Source: Shimia sp. SK013 (lineage in GTDB: Bacteria > Pseudomonadota > Alphaproteobacteria > Rhodobacterales > Rhodobacteraceae). Taken from it: a stretch of DNA of 64,000 nt. The DNA lies in assembly GCF_001292625.1 (NCBI RefSeq), contig NZ_LAJH01000026.1, positions 98,356 to 162,355 of the forward strand, read 5' to 3'. How positions within the stretch are numbered: the first letter of the stretch is position 1; the number at the start of each line of letters is the position of its first letter. Both the position numbers and the translations under genes were made by a program. Below, in pieces: positions 27,951-37,018 of the stretch. A model generated the notes under the pieces. That model searched no databases, was not told where the DNA came from, and saw only the letters and a program-made list of their open reading frames with translations.

Positions 27951-28080
27951 ATTGAATTCTCCAATTGTCTAGGGCGAGGATCCTCCAAGGCTGTATCCCC
28001 GCGTGAAGCCGCGCGTATAGCGAGGTTTGCGCTGAATGCAAAGGGGATTCGGGTGGCAGATGCGGGAAAATCGCCGAAGA

Positions 28081-28695
28081 TCAGCCGACGTAGTCACGCA
28101 AAACGCCGCCGGCCTGAACAATCTGGTCATAGAGTGCGAATTCCCTGCCGCGGGCCTTGCGCAATCTGATCTCTACCTCGGGCGACAGGGGCGCGTCAAA
28201 GTAGGGTGACACGTTGCGCGGCTTGGGGGTGATGTCTTCGCCAAAACGTTCCGAAAGCCATTGCCGTAGCAGGGGTTGGCGATCATAGGCAAACAGATGA
28301 TGCACCGGCACGCTTTTGTCTTTGAGAGACAGAAAATTGACCTGTGTGCCAATACGCGCCACCGGCGAGGGGTTGTCGGAGATCACGTTCAAGACAAAGG
28401 CGTCAAAGGTCATGTTTTGTGTGCTTTGCGCCATGCTTTCGGCGCGGGCACGAAACCGGTACCAGCTGCGAAGTTGGTCGATCGGGTCGCGCATCACGGC
28501 AACGCGGTCAGGACGCAGATCAAAGGTGCGATCCAGCATGGGGGCCACGCGCCGGTGATATTTACCAACCGTGAGATGTTTGACGCGCTTTTGAAATGAG
28601 ATGTCGGCAAAGGGGCGCAGCACATGCCCAAAGGCTGTGGAGCCGGTTTTCGGCACCGCGAACAGCGCCAGGGATTGTTCGAAAAAGATCAGCAC
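28081..28695 (-). CDS. Sulfotransferase-family protein
   Basis: This is a 204-residue protein with the 5'-phosphosulfate-binding loop AVPKTGSTAFGHVL (about 13-26) and the 3'-phosphate region VAVMRDPIDQLRSWYRF (about 64-80), the two PAPS-binding motifs of the sulfotransferase superfamily. It is shorter than most members but includes both ends of the domain. The start is a GTG with GGAGG 8 bases upstream. The acceptor is unknown. It follows the lactate-dehydrogenase-type gene on the same strand, 68 bases later, and a 9-bp GC hairpin lies between them. Confidence 0.78.
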   Translation of the reverse strand: MLIFFEQSLALFAVPKTGSTAFGHVLRPFADISFQKRVKHLTVGKYHRRVAPMLDRTFDLRPDRVAVMRDPIDQLRSWYRFRARAESMAQSTQNMTFDAFVLNVISDNPSPVARIGTQVNFLSLKDKSVPVHHLFAYDRQPLLRQWLSERFGEDITPKPRNVSPYFDAPLSPEVEIRLRKARGREFALYDQIVQAGGVLRDYVG

Positions 28696-28709
28696 GTCAG
28701 AAGCCTCCT

Positions 28710-28735
28710 GCGGGCCGCACTATTGCGCGGCCCGC
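28710..28735 (-). other. GC-rich hairpin between two leftward genes
   Basis: GCGGGCCGC (28710-28718) and GCGGCCCGC (28727-28735) form a perfect 9-bp stem with an 8-base loop, 29 bases after the dehydrogenase stop. No T run follows in the direction of transcription, so it may attenuate or protect mRNA rather than end it fully. Confidence 0.5.
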
Positions 28736-28763
28736 GAGGGCTGTCCAGTTGGAGGCAGCAGGC

Positions 28764-29930
28764 TTACGCCTGCCACCGGCCTTCAAAATCTTCGGGGATA
28801 AGCAAAACGTCGCGGCCAAGTTCGTCGATGCGGCGACGGCCACACAGGGCCATCGAGGTGTCGAGCTCTTTGTGCAGCACCTCGAGCGCTTTGGTGACGC
28901 CCGCTTCGCCCATAGCGCCAAGGCCATAAACAAAGGCGCGTCCGATGTAAGTGCCGCTGGCGCCCATCGCGAGGGCCTTGAGAATGTCCTGACCCGAGCG
29001 GATGCCGCTGTCCAGATGGACTTCGACCTGATCGCCAACGGCCTCAAGAATGGAGGGCAGAGCGCGGATCGAGGACAGCGCGCCATCCAGTTGGCGCCCG
29101 CCATGGTTGGACACAATAATGGCATCGGCCCCGACTTTGAGCGCCATCTTGGCGTCCTCGGCATCAAGAATGCCCTTGAGTATGACCTTGCCGCCCCAGT
29201 CTTCTTTGATTTTGGCGACCTTGTCCCAATCCAGCGTCGGATCAAAGCTTTCGGCGGTCCAAGCGCCAAGATCCTTGGAGTCGGAAATGCCGTCGACGTG
29301 GCCCACGATGTTGCCGAAATTGCGGCGCTTTGCGCCCAGCATTTCGATACCCCAACGCCATTTGGTCATCAGGTTGGCAATGGTAGAGGGGGTCAGTTTG
29401 GGCGGGGCGGAGAGGCCGTTTTTTAGATCCTTGTGGCGCTGACCGAGGATTTGCAAATCCAACGTGATCACCAGGGCCGAGCATTTCGCGTCTTTGGCGC
29501 GCTGGATCAGGCGGCTGACATAATCGGTGTCGCGCATGGTGTAGAGCTGAAACCAGAAAGGGGCGGTGGTGGCTTCGGCCACGTCTTCGATCGAGTTGAT
29601 CGACATGGTCGAGAGCGTGAAGGGAACGCCGAATTTTTCGGCCGCGCGGGCGGCTTTGATTTCGCCATCAGCGCATTGCATGCCTGTGAGGCCAACTGGT
29701 GCAAGCGCGACGGGCATGGACACGTTTTGGCCAATCATCTGCGACGCGGTTGAGCGGCCGGACATGTCCACGGCGACGCGTTGACGTAAATAGATGTCTT
29801 CGAAGTCCGAGGTGTTCTCGCGAAACGTCTGCTCTGTCCAGCTGCCGGATTCCGCATAGTCAAAAAACATCCGCGGCACGCGCCGTTCATAGATGCGCTT
29901 TAGATCTTCGATACAGGTGATTACCGTCAT
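28764..29930 (-). CDS. lldD: FMN-dependent alpha-hydroxy-acid dehydrogenase (L-lactate dehydrogenase type)
   Basis: This is a 388-residue flavoenzyme oxidising L-lactate or a similar 2-hydroxy acid to the 2-oxo acid. The N terminus FFDYAESGSWTEQTFREN, APVGLTGMQ, the FMN-binding FQLYTMRD, the KGILDAEDA lysine strand, the catalytic-base region VSNHGGRQLDGA (His-Gly-Gly-Arg) and DSGIRSGQD are all present. The start at 29930 (MTVITCIEDL) is the family start; the frame runs 152 codons further upstream through the H-NOX gene and is not real there. A 27-bp palindrome sits just upstream and is the likely operator. Confidence 0.9.
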   Translation of the reverse strand: MTVITCIEDLKRIYERRVPRMFFDYAESGSWTEQTFRENTSDFEDIYLRQRVAVDMSGRSTASQMIGQNVSMPVALAPVGLTGMQCADGEIKAARAAEKFGVPFTLSTMSINSIEDVAEATTAPFWFQLYTMRDTDYVSRLIQRAKDAKCSALVITLDLQILGQRHKDLKNGLSAPPKLTPSTIANLMTKWRWGIEMLGAKRRNFGNIVGHVDGISDSKDLGAWTAESFDPTLDWDKVAKIKEDWGGKVILKGILDAEDAKMALKVGADAIIVSNHGGRQLDGALSSIRALPSILEAVGDQVEVHLDSGIRSGQDILKALAMGASGTYIGRAFVYGLGAMGEAGVTKALEVLHKELDTSMALCGRRRIDELGRDVLLIPEDFEGRWQA

Positions 29931-29948
29931 TTTGGGCCTGACTCTCTC

Positions 29949-29975
29949 ATATTGGTAAGAGTTCCTTACCAATAT
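29949..29975. promoter_or_regulatory. Palindromic operator before lldD
   Basis: ATATTGGTAAG (29949-29959) and CTTACCAATAT (29965-29975) are perfect 11-base inverted repeats around AGTTC, 19 bases upstream of the lldD ATG. TTGGT/ACCAA half-sites are typical of GntR/FadR-type regulators such as LldR and PdhR. No such regulator gene is adjacent, so it would act from elsewhere. It also lies in the region shared with the divergent H-NOX operon. Confidence 0.65.
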
Positions 29976-30074
29976 CACCTGTGCGGTGCAATCGAAATTC
30001 CGGCTGTTAGGGACTCGTTTACGGTTCTGGCATATTCTGGCCGCGTTTAATGAGTTTATTTGTTGGAGGTCCTG

Positions 30075-30620
30075 ATGAAGGGCGTGGTGTTTGTGGAATT
30101 GATCCGCATGGCTGAATCCGTGATGGGTGAAGAGGCCGTAGACGACATTCTTGACAAGGTGAATTTGGACTCCGACGGCGCATTCAGCACCGTCGGCAAC
30201 TATCCCTGCAGCGAATTGATGACGCTGGTGGGCGCCTTTGGCGCGCACCTGAACGCGCCGGTGGAGGCGCTTCAGGTCCAGTTTGGCGAATGGATGTTCG
30301 AGCGTTTCGTCGAAGGATATCCGGCGTTCTTTGTTGGCAAACATGACGGTTTTGACATGCTGGATTCCATCGAGAACGAAGTTCATGTCGAAGTGCGTAA
30401 GCTGTATCCCGAGGTGGAGTTGCCAACATTCGCCACGGAACGGCCCGCGGAACAGCAGCTAAAGATGGTCTATTCGTCAGAGCGTCCCTTGCAGCATTTC
30501 TGCCGTGGAATGGTTGAAGCCTGTATGACGCATTTCGGGCACAAGTTTACGGTGGATATGCAGGAAGCTTCGGAGAATGGCCGGTTTCGCGCGGAATTCC
30601 TCGTGCAAAAGGTCGCCTAA
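30075..30620 (+). CDS. H-NOX heme nitric oxide-binding sensor protein
   Basis: This is a 181-residue stand-alone heme domain that binds NO and regulates a partner kinase. It starts [12 protein letters not shown], the conserved H-NOX N terminus, with GGAGG 6 bases upstream; the frame opens 5 codons earlier. The proximal heme ligand is His104 ([13 protein letters not shown]), and the heme-propionate motif Y-x-S-x-R is Tyr133-Ser135-Arg137 (YSSER). The distal pocket has no obvious tyrosine, as expected for NO-selective proteins. The stop overlaps the start of the hybrid kinase by one base, the classic H-NOX/kinase operon. Confidence 0.93.
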   Translation: MKGVVFVELIRMAESVMGEEAVDDILDKVNLDSDGAFSTVGNYPCSELMTLVGAFGAHLNAPVEALQVQFGEWMFERFVEGYPAFFVGKHDGFDMLDSIENEVHVEVRKLYPEVELPTFATERPAEQQLKMVYSSERPLQHFCRGMVEACMTHFGHKFTVDMQEASENGRFRAEFLVQKVA

Positions 30621-31993
30621 TGTATTTGGGGGATCAGGTTGGTACGCAACCGGACGGCGTCTCCCGCCGGCGGTATCAACGGGAACGAAAAGGCCGGGAA
30701 GAGGCGGAACGGCTCTTGGAAGCCAAGAGCCGCGATTTGTATGAAGCAAATCAACGGTTGACCAAACTGGCAGAGTCCCTTGAAACAGCCGTTCAAGAGC
30801 GGACGGCTGAACTTGATAGTGCGCGGGTGTCAGCCGAAGCTGCGAATGAGGCAAAATCAGTGTTTCTGGCGTCGATGAGCCACGAAATTCGCACGCCCTT
30901 GAACGGCATTCTTGGTATGGCTCAGGCGTTAGATGACAGTGGCTTGAGCGCCGAACAATCGCGGCTGGTCGCGGTTTTGGGAGAAAGCGGGCGTCTTTTG
31001 TTGGCGATCATCAACGATGTGCTGGACATTTCCAAAATCGAAGCCGGAAGATTTGATCTGGAGGCCATACCTTATTCGTTGCCTGAGTTGGCGCGTGTTA
31101 TGCGGCAACATCATCAAGTGAAGGCCGAAGAAAAAGGGTTGGTGTTTGATCTTAGTGTCGAACCGGGCGCCCAAATCATGGTGGAAACCGACCCCACGAG
31201 GCTGCAACAGATTGTCGGGAATTTGCTGTCCAACGCCATCAAATTCACAGAGACCGGACGGGTTTCGTTAAAACTTGACCTTAGACCTGCGCCAAATAAC
31301 AAAGCCTGGTTGGAGATTGTCGTCACAGACAGTGGGCAAGGGATCGCGAAGTCGCAGCAGCCGCGCCTTTTCCAACGGTTCTCGCAGGCCAACACCTCTG
31401 TGACGCGGATGCATGGCGGCACTGGGCTAGGGTTGGCAATTTCGCGGCGGATCTGTGAACTGATGGGAGGCTCCATCAGTGTAAAAAGTGACGCCGGCGA
31501 AGGTGCCACTTTCAGAGCCAAGGTGCTTGTTATCCCTTTGGAAGACCGCACCCCGGCTGAGGTGCTTCCTGACAGCGAAAGGGAGGCCATTAGCCTCGAA
31601 GGACTGAGGGTGTTGGCTGCGGAGGACAACAAAACCAATCAGTTGGTCTTGCGGCACATGCTCAAGAAAGCATTGGTGGATCTGACAATTGTTCCTGACG
31701 GGAAACAGGCTGTGGAAACTTGGTGTAGCGGCGAATTTGACATGGTATTGATGGACATCAACATGCCTGTGATGGACGGTTTGGAGGCCACACGCTTGAT
31801 CCGTGAGGCAGAGACCGCAGCCGTGAAGGACACCACGCCAATCATCGCGGTATCTGCCAACGCTATGGTGCATCAGGTCGCCGGATATTTGTCGCAAGGC
31901 ATGACCGGACATGTGTCAAAACCGGTCAGCCGATCCGTGTTGGTCGAGGCAATGACCCGGGCTCTCGAAGAAAAGCGCAGCAGAGGCCATTGA
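30620..31993 (+). CDS. Hybrid histidine kinase, H-NOX partner
   Basis: This is a 457-residue cytoplasmic sensor kinase without membrane spans. Residues 15-75 are a charged coiled coil, which probably contacts H-NOX. HisKA follows with [15 protein letters not shown] (His88). The ATPase domain shows [10 protein letters not shown] (N box), DSGQGIAK (G1) and [12 protein letters not shown] (G2). A C-terminal receiver carries Asp379 ([12 protein letters not shown]). The start codon overlaps the H-NOX stop (TAATG). Such proteins feed an Hpt/response-regulator relay controlling biofilm, motility or quorum sensing in other bacteria; no Hpt gene is nearby. Confidence 0.92.
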   Translation: MYLGDQVGTQPDGVSRRRYQRERKGREEAERLLEAKSRDLYEANQRLTKLAESLETAVQERTAELDSARVSAEAANEAKSVFLASMSHEIRTPLNGILGMAQALDDSGLSAEQSRLVAVLGESGRLLLAIINDVLDISKIEAGRFDLEAIPYSLPELARVMRQHHQVKAEEKGLVFDLSVEPGAQIMVETDPTRLQQIVGNLLSNAIKFTETGRVSLKLDLRPAPNNKAWLEIVVTDSGQGIAKSQQPRLFQRFSQANTSVTRMHGGTGLGLAISRRICELMGGSISVKSDAGEGATFRAKVLVIPLEDRTPAEVLPDSEREAISLEGLRVLAAEDNKTNQLVLRHMLKKALVDLTIVPDGKQAVETWCSGEFDMVLMDINMPVMDGLEATRLIREAETAAVKDTTPIIAVSANAMVHQVAGYLSQGMTGHVSKPVSRSVLVEAMTRALEEKRSRGH

Positions 31994-32104
31994 TGCCTTG
32001 ATCCTTTTGAGACGCGGATATCTGGGAGGAGCCCGCGCCCGTCTTGCAGCTTGCACACTGGACATCCGGCTGCTCGCTAGACGCTACAAAAAGGAGAGCT
32101 GCGC

Positions 32105-32166
32105 GGCGGCGTGCATTCCCAAGAGTTTGGGGGAACCCCCTGCTTTTATGCGGAATGCGCGCCGCC
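32105..32166. repeat. Long inverted repeat at the trpA 3' end
   Basis: GGCGGCGTGCATTCC (32105-32119) and GGAATGCGCGCCGCC (32152-32166) pair with one mismatch over 15 bases. Inside lies a second stem GGGGG-AA-CCCCC (32129-32140). The right arm reaches into the last codons of trpA. Read on the minus strand, a TTTTT follows about 10 bases after the outer arm, so it could be a trpA terminator, although the T run is set apart from the stem. Confidence 0.55.
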
Positions 32167-32937
32167 AGCCAATGAGGCTACAAACTCCAGCACGTCGGCA
32201 ACAGGCTTACCAGCGCCGATCTGGCTGACAATCGCGGAGCCAACAACGGCGCCGTCTGCCACGCTCGCAATCGCCTTGGATTTTTCGGGGGTATTGATGC
32301 CAAAGCCGACAATTACCGGCAAATCCGTGGCGGCCTTGATGCGGGCAACTTCCGGGCCAACGTTGGTGGCTTCTGCTTCCGCGGCGCCTGTGATGCCAGT
32401 GATCGACACATAGTAAACAAAGCCAGATGTGTTCTGCAGCACCTTGGGCAAGCGTTTGTCGTCCGTCGTGGGGGTGGCGAGGCGGATGAAATTCAATCCG
32501 GCGGCCTGCGCGGGAATGCACAGTTCTTCGTCTTCTTCGGGAGGGAGATCCACCACGATCAGCCCATCAATACCGGCAGCTTTGGCATCGACCAAAAATT
32601 TGTCCACGCCGCGAGAGAAAATCGGGTTGTAATACCCCATAAGCACGATCGGCGTGGTGTCGTCGTCTTTGCGAAATTCGGTGGCGAGGTCCAAAGTGCG
32701 CTGCAATGTCATGCCGCCATCCAAGGCGCGTTGCCCAGCCAATTGGATCGTCGGGCCATCCGCCATCGGGTCGGTGAAAGGCAGACCTAATTCGATCACA
32801 TCCACGCCCGCACCCGGCAATCCTTTGACGATTTGAAGTGACGTGTCGTAGTCGGGATCCCCCGCCATCACATAGGCCACAAATGCTTTTTTTCCGTCTG
32901 CCTGTAGCGCGGCGAATTTGGCGTCGATACGTGTCAT
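32146..32937 (-). CDS. trpA: Tryptophan synthase alpha subunit
   Basis: TrpA cleaves indole-3-glycerol phosphate and passes indole to TrpB. The 263 residues include the catalytic Glu in [18 protein letters not shown], the catalytic Asp in [11 protein letters not shown] and the phosphate-binding [10 protein letters not shown] and GSAIV motifs. The start is [11 protein letters not shown], with GAGG 8 bases upstream; the frame is open 30 codons further without support. It is split from trpFB (18445-20536) and on the opposite strand. Confidence 0.96.
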   Translation of the reverse strand: MTRIDAKFAALQADGKKAFVAYVMAGDPDYDTSLQIVKGLPGAGVDVIELGLPFTDPMADGPTIQLAGQRALDGGMTLQRTLDLATEFRKDDDTTPIVLMGYYNPIFSRGVDKFLVDAKAAGIDGLIVVDLPPEEDEELCIPAQAAGLNFIRLATPTTDDKRLPKVLQNTSGFVYYVSITGITGAAEAEATNVGPEVARIKAATDLPVIVGFGINTPEKSKAIASVADGAVVGSAIVSQIGAGKPVADVLEFVASLAGGAHSA

Positions 32938-33123
32938 GGGCAAGTCCTCGTCGTTGGTCTCATCCCATGTGCAGGATGCGCACGCGGAAATCAATCCTGA
33001 CACGGGGAAATCGACAGGGTTGTCCAAAATGTTTGAGACTTCTGGTGGTTTTGGCGCGCAGCCACGCAGGTGCCGGATTGCAAATTCCTTTCATCTGGAC
33101 GGGCTTTCAAACATCAAATTTTG

Positions 33124-33537
33124 TCACGCGGGGATCTCAGGCGGCACACCGATCATCCAGTTTGTGCCAAAACGATCCTGGACCATGCCAAAAGATTTCG
33201 AAAAGAACACTGGGCCGTATGGCAGGGTCACTTGGCCGCCTTGTGCCAGCGCTTCAAATATAGCCTGGCCGGTTTCAATGTCGGGCACGGAGTGATTGAT
33301 CGACACGGATTCCTGCGGCTTGGCCTCTGAACCGGGAAAAAAATCAGAGGCTATCAAGCGGGCGTCGCCCAGCATGAAGTGGCCGTACATGATCCGGTCG
33401 GATGCAGGCATATTCTCCTCCGGCGGCGCCTCATGGTAGGGCATAAGCGTGAGGTCCGTCGCGCCAAAAAGGTCTGCGTAAAGTGTGAGGGCCTCGGCAC
33501 ATTGACCGTCGAAGTTGAGATACGGATTGAAGGTCAT
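33124..33537 (-). CDS. VOC-family (PhnB-like) protein
   Basis: This is a 137-residue protein of the vicinal-oxygen-chelate fold. It opens with [24 protein letters not shown], the PhnB/glyoxalase-like start, continues with [22 protein letters not shown] and closes with [15 protein letters not shown]. This is the 3-demethylubiquinone-9 methyltransferase-like VOC group, with no assigned reaction. GAGGAG stands 7 bases before the ATG at 33537. The neighbouring gene on the right is divergent (ychF). Confidence 0.85.
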   Translation of the reverse strand: MTFNPYLNFDGQCAEALTLYADLFGATDLTLMPYHEAPPEENMPASDRIMYGHFMLGDARLIASDFFPGSEAKPQESVSINHSVPDIETGQAIFEALAQGGQVTLPYGPVFFSKSFGMVQDRFGTNWMIGVPPEIPA

Positions 33538-33633
33538 TTGAGCGCTCCTCTGATGGGGCAGGGTAACACATGCCTTGCACAGCGCCCAAACTCTGCATAA
33601 GAGCAGCGACAAACATGTGACAGGAGTCCGGCC

Positions 33634-34731
33634 ATGGGTTTCAAGATGGGTATCGTGGGTTTGCCAAACGTGGGCAAATCAACCTTGTTTAATGCGCTGA
33701 CCAAAACTGCTGCCGCGCAGGCGGCCAACTTTCCGTTTTGCACAATCGAGCCCAATGTGGGCGAGGTTGGCGTGCCGGATGCGCGCCTTGATAAGCTGGC
33801 AGAAATTGCCCAGTCCAAGCAGATCATTCCAACGCGGATGACGTTTGTAGACATTGCCGGTCTCGTGAAGGGGGCCTCCAAAGGCGAAGGTCTTGGAAAC
33901 CAGTTCCTTGCCAACATCCGCGAAGTGGACGCGATTGCGCATGTACTGCGCTGCTTTGAAGACGGGGATGTGACCCATGTTGAAGGTCGGGTAGACCCGG
34001 TTGCCGATGCGGAAACCATCGAGACCGAGCTAATGCTGGCCGACATTGAAAGCATTGAAAAGCGCCTGCAGGGGCTGGTGCGCAAAGTGCGCGGCGGCGA
34101 CAAAGAAGCCGTTCAACAGGAGCGTCTTCTCAATGAAGCCTTGGCTGTTTTGGAAGAGGGCAAACCTGCCCGAGTGATCGACGTGGATGCAGATGACGCC
34201 AAGGCGTGGAGCCTGCTGCAACTGCTGACCACCAAGCCGGTCCTGTATGTCTGCAACGTGGGTGAAAACGAAGCGGCCGAGGGCAACGCGCACTCCACCA
34301 AAGTGGGTGAATTGGCGGCCTCGCAAGGCAACAGCCATGTGATCATTTCGGCACAGATCGAAGAAGAGATCAGCAAACTCGAAGATGAGGAAGCAGAAAT
34401 GTTCCTCGACGAGATGGGACTGGACGAAGCAGGTCTGGATCGCCTGATCCGGGCGGGCTATGAATTGCTGCATCTAGAAACCTACTTCACGGTTGGCCCT
34501 AAAGAGGCGCGCGCCTGGACCATCCGCACCGGCACTTTGGCGCCGCAAGCGGCTGGCGTGATCCACGGCGATTTTGAAAAGGGCTTCATCCGCGCAGAAA
34601 CCATTGCATATGATGACTACATCGAAAGCAACGGCGAGCAGGGTGCCAAAGAAGCGGGCAAGATGCGCGCCGAAGGGAAAGGCTACACAGTGCAGGACGG
34701 CGACGTGATGCACTTCCTTTTCAACACCTGA
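33634..34731 (+). CDS. ychF: Redox-regulated ATPase YchF
   Basis: This is a 365-residue Obg-family protein that hydrolyses ATP rather than GTP. The P-loop [15 protein letters not shown] is at the N terminus, followed by [19 protein letters not shown], a helical coiled-coil insert (about 130-200, with [21 protein letters not shown]) and the TGS domain with [15 protein letters not shown]. The nucleotide-specificity segment has the non-GTPase pattern (VCNVGENE). AGGAG lies a few bases before the ATG. The protein is linked to oxidative stress and ribosome function. Confidence 0.95.
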   Translation: MGFKMGIVGLPNVGKSTLFNALTKTAAAQAANFPFCTIEPNVGEVGVPDARLDKLAEIAQSKQIIPTRMTFVDIAGLVKGASKGEGLGNQFLANIREVDAIAHVLRCFEDGDVTHVEGRVDPVADAETIETELMLADIESIEKRLQGLVRKVRGGDKEAVQQERLLNEALAVLEEGKPARVIDVDADDAKAWSLLQLLTTKPVLYVCNVGENEAAEGNAHSTKVGELAASQGNSHVIISAQIEEEISKLEDEEAEMFLDEMGLDEAGLDRLIRAGYELLHLETYFTVGPKEARAWTIRTGTLAPQAAGVIHGDFEKGFIRAETIAYDDYIESNGEQGAKEAGKMRAEGKGYTVQDGDVMHFLFNT

Positions 34732-34806
34732 GGCGCGAATTTCTGTTGAGTTTCAATCCGTTTAGCTATTGTCTGCGGGCACTAGGAACAGTGGGCGGTA
34801 GCGGAA

Positions 34807-35793
34807 ATGACATACCTTTGGCCAGAGTGGTCGGTCAGGCGCAGGGCGCAGGCGTGCTTTGCGCGGGCAGGGCAGGCCGCGCCGGCACTGCGTGTCAGGT
34901 TTTCGGACGATCTTTGGAACAATTTTGACGGGATTCTGGAGCGTGAGGGCGCGGGTTATCTGTTGTTGTTGCCACGCCGCATGCGCAAGCGGAAGATTGA
35001 TCTTCAGGCCTGGCGGGCTGGTGCGTACTTAAATTACATGGCCCGCACCAGCGCCAACGTTCAGAGGCTGCTCGTGCATTTCTCCGACGGCGACAACCTC
35101 AGTCACGGCGGCTTTTTCTTTTCAAGCTTTCGGGATGATGTCTGTTTGCTGCCGGACATCTATTTTTTTGAAACTTTGGGTTTTCAGGACCTTCGGGACG
35201 AGGTCGCCGGGGCAGATATCGTGTGGGAAGACCGTAGCGAGGACCTGGTTTGGCGCGGCGCGGCCAATGGCAGCGGGCTTATGACAACCGAAGCCCACCT
35301 GGCCGATCACCCCGGGATCATGCAAAGGGTGAGATGTGTTGCCCTGTGTCACAACACAGAGATTGATTGCGGGTTCGTTGTGCCGCCGCGCGGCCCATAT
35401 CGCGATTCTTTTCTGCGTGTAGGCTGGCTCCGCGACCGCACCCCAAGAAACGACTGGTTCGGCAAGAAATATGCGCTTGATCTCGACGGGTTCGCCAGCA
35501 CCTGGGACAATCAGTTTCACCGAATGTTGATGGGCTGTTGCATCCTGAAGGTGGGCAGCGATTTCGGATTTAGCCAGTGGTACTATGACCGCCTCAAGGC
35601 GTGGGAGCATTACGTTCCGGTCAAGTCAGATTTGAGCGATTTGTTTGAAAAATACGACTGGGTGCGCGAAAATGATGCACAAGCGCGTGAAATAGCGCAG
35701 GAGGGGCGGGCGCTGGCGCATTCGATGACATTTGAAGCCGAAATGCGCTATGCGGCGCAGGCAATTGAAAACAACTGGAAGAGCTTTTCTTGA
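34807..35793 (+). CDS. GT90/CAP10-like glycosyltransferase
   Basis: This is a 328-residue soluble protein. The central VWRGAANGSG, PRNDWFGKKYALDLDGFASTW and SQWYYDRLKAWEHYVPVKSDLSDL segments match the CAP10/LpsA glycosyltransferase family (GT90), which adds xylose or related sugars in capsule and lipopolysaccharide. The downstream gene resembles UDP-xylose synthase and overlaps or abuts this one, so the two may supply and use a UDP-sugar together. The start has no clear ribosome site, and the next ATG is far downstream, so I keep 34807. Confidence 0.8.
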   Translation: MTYLWPEWSVRRRAQACFARAGQAAPALRVRFSDDLWNNFDGILEREGAGYLLLLPRRMRKRKIDLQAWRAGAYLNYMARTSANVQRLLVHFSDGDNLSHGGFFFSSFRDDVCLLPDIYFFETLGFQDLRDEVAGADIVWEDRSEDLVWRGAANGSGLMTTEAHLADHPGIMQRVRCVALCHNTEIDCGFVVPPRGPYRDSFLRVGWLRDRTPRNDWFGKKYALDLDGFASTWDNQFHRMLMGCCILKVGSDFGFSQWYYDRLKAWEHYVPVKSDLSDLFEKYDWVRENDAQAREIAQEGRALAHSMTFEAEMRYAAQAIENNWKSFS

Positions 35794-35798
35794 CCCCA

Positions 35799-36758
35799 AT
35801 GAATTCCACCGTAGTTGTTGCGGGTGGCGCCGGTTTTATTGGCGGCCATCTTGTAAGGCAGCTGGTTACGCAGGGTGCGCATGTAACCGTGATCGACAAT
35901 CTGCATACTGGCACCAGGCGCCATTTTGAGGGGCTACCTGAGGCGCAGGTCACCTTTGTTGAGGCGGACGTCTGTGAGCCGCGCTCGCTCGCCTGTGATT
36001 TGGTTATCAATCTGGCTTGTCCGGCATCGCCGCTGCATTATCAGGCGCAGCCTCTAAAGACCTGGCGCACCTCGGTTTTTGGCACGCTCAACCTTGCACA
36101 GGCGGCGCTGGAGTGTGGGGCGCGATTTCTGCAGGCGTCGACCAGCGAAGTGTATGGCGACCCCGAAGTACATCCGCAAACTGAAGACTATGTTGGCAAC
36201 GTCAGCTTTACCGGGCCGCGGGCTTGTTACGACGAAGGCAAACGGGCGGCGGAAACCTATTTGCTGGATATGTTGCGCGAGACCGGGCTGGACGTGCGCA
36301 TTGCGCGGATTTTCAACACCTTCGGGCCCGGAATGGCACTGAACGACGGTCGGGCTGTGTCCAATTTTGTGCGTCAGGCTTTGTCTGATGAGCCGATCAC
36401 CATCATGGGATCGGGGAATCAAACACGCTCGTTCTGCTATGTGTCAGACACCGTCCGCGGGTTGTTGAAATTGGCGCTGACAGAAGATTTGTCCGGCGCC
36501 ATTGTCAACATCGGCAACCCCGATGAACGCAGCATTTCCGAGATTGCACAGACCGTTTTGGCACAGTGCCCAGACAGCGCGTCGCAGGTCTCTTATTTGC
36601 CCGAAGCGGTCGATGATCCCCGGCGTCGTTGTCCTGACATCAGTCGCGCCAAGGCACTTTTGGGATGGCAGCCTGAAGTGGCGCTCAAGGAGGGGCTTTC
36701 AGAGACGGTGTCAGATTTTGCCCGCCGGATTGAAGCAAAAGAGGCCTGTTGGCTGTAA
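35799..36758 (+). CDS. NAD-dependent epimerase/dehydratase, UDP-glucuronate decarboxylase-like
   Basis: This is a 319-residue extended short-chain dehydrogenase. The NAD site is VVAGGAGFIGGHLV at the N terminus, the Ser-Thr region is LQASTSEVYGDPEVHPQ, and the catalytic Tyr-Lys lie in ACYDEGKRAAE (about 148). The EVYG-hPQ and RIFNTFGPGM segments match UDP-glucuronate decarboxylase (UDP-xylose synthase). A TTG at 35790, overlapping the upstream stop, could also start translation three codons earlier. It forms a pair with the GT90 glycosyltransferase. It lies immediately left of tRNA-Ser. Confidence 0.85.
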   Translation: MNSTVVVAGGAGFIGGHLVRQLVTQGAHVTVIDNLHTGTRRHFEGLPEAQVTFVEADVCEPRSLACDLVINLACPASPLHYQAQPLKTWRTSVFGTLNLAQAALECGARFLQASTSEVYGDPEVHPQTEDYVGNVSFTGPRACYDEGKRAAETYLLDMLRETGLDVRIARIFNTFGPGMALNDGRAVSNFVRQALSDEPITIMGSGNQTRSFCYVSDTVRGLLKLALTEDLSGAIVNIGNPDERSISEIAQTVLAQCPDSASQVSYLPEAVDDPRRRCPDISRAKALLGWQPEVALKEGLSETVSDFARRIEAKEACWL

Positions 36759-36840
36759 GTCGCGCGGGTTTGCAAAATTGCGCTCAAAAGTGGTTTTTTG
36801 CACTTGTCCTTCCAGCCGATTGGCTGATACACGCGTCGAC

Positions 36841-36930
36841 GGAGACGTGGCCGAGTGGTCGAAGGCGCTCCCCTGCTAAGGGAGTAAACGGGGAACCGTT
36901 TCGAGGGTTCGAATCCCTTCGTCTCCGCCA
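36841..36930 (+). tRNA. tRNA-Ser (GCT anticodon)
   Basis: The acceptor stem GGAGACG (36841-36847) pairs with CGTCTCC (36920-36926), then discriminator G and an encoded CCA (36928-36930). The anticodon stem CTCCC/GGGAG encloses CTGCTAA, with anticodon GCT at 36875-36877, reading AGC and AGT. A long variable arm (AAACGGGGAACCGTTT) is typical of serine tRNAs. The TTCGAAT T-loop is standard. The 3' end is the integration site of the island that begins here. Confidence 0.97.
36917..36930 (+). repeat. attL core, 3' end of tRNA-Ser
   Basis: CTTCGTCTCCGCCA at the 3' end of the tRNA recurs exactly at 55561-55574. The tyrosine integrase gene begins 140 bases to the right. This is the usual layout for an island inserted at a tRNA 3' end, with the tRNA kept intact on the integrase side. 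Confidence 0.8.
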
Positions 36931-37018
36931 CTAAAATGGCCTCGTGAGTGTCATTGGTACGGAAAATTCGAGTATTTTCAAATGGGTAAGACTTTCTTAA
37001 CCCTAAACGGAATAAGAT

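Noticed and set aside
28596..29426. 276-codon plus-strand frame across the lactate dehydrogenase-type gene
   Set aside because: Antisense shadow of a full-length FMN enzyme; no domain or ribosome site.
29931..30386. 152-codon upstream extension of the lactate dehydrogenase frame
   Set aside because: It would overlap the H-NOX gene on the other strand and the 27-bp palindrome; the family start is at 29930.
36593..36931. 112-codon minus-strand frame across tRNA-Ser
   Set aside because: This is translation of the tRNA complement (with TKGFEPSKRFP), a well-known artefact.
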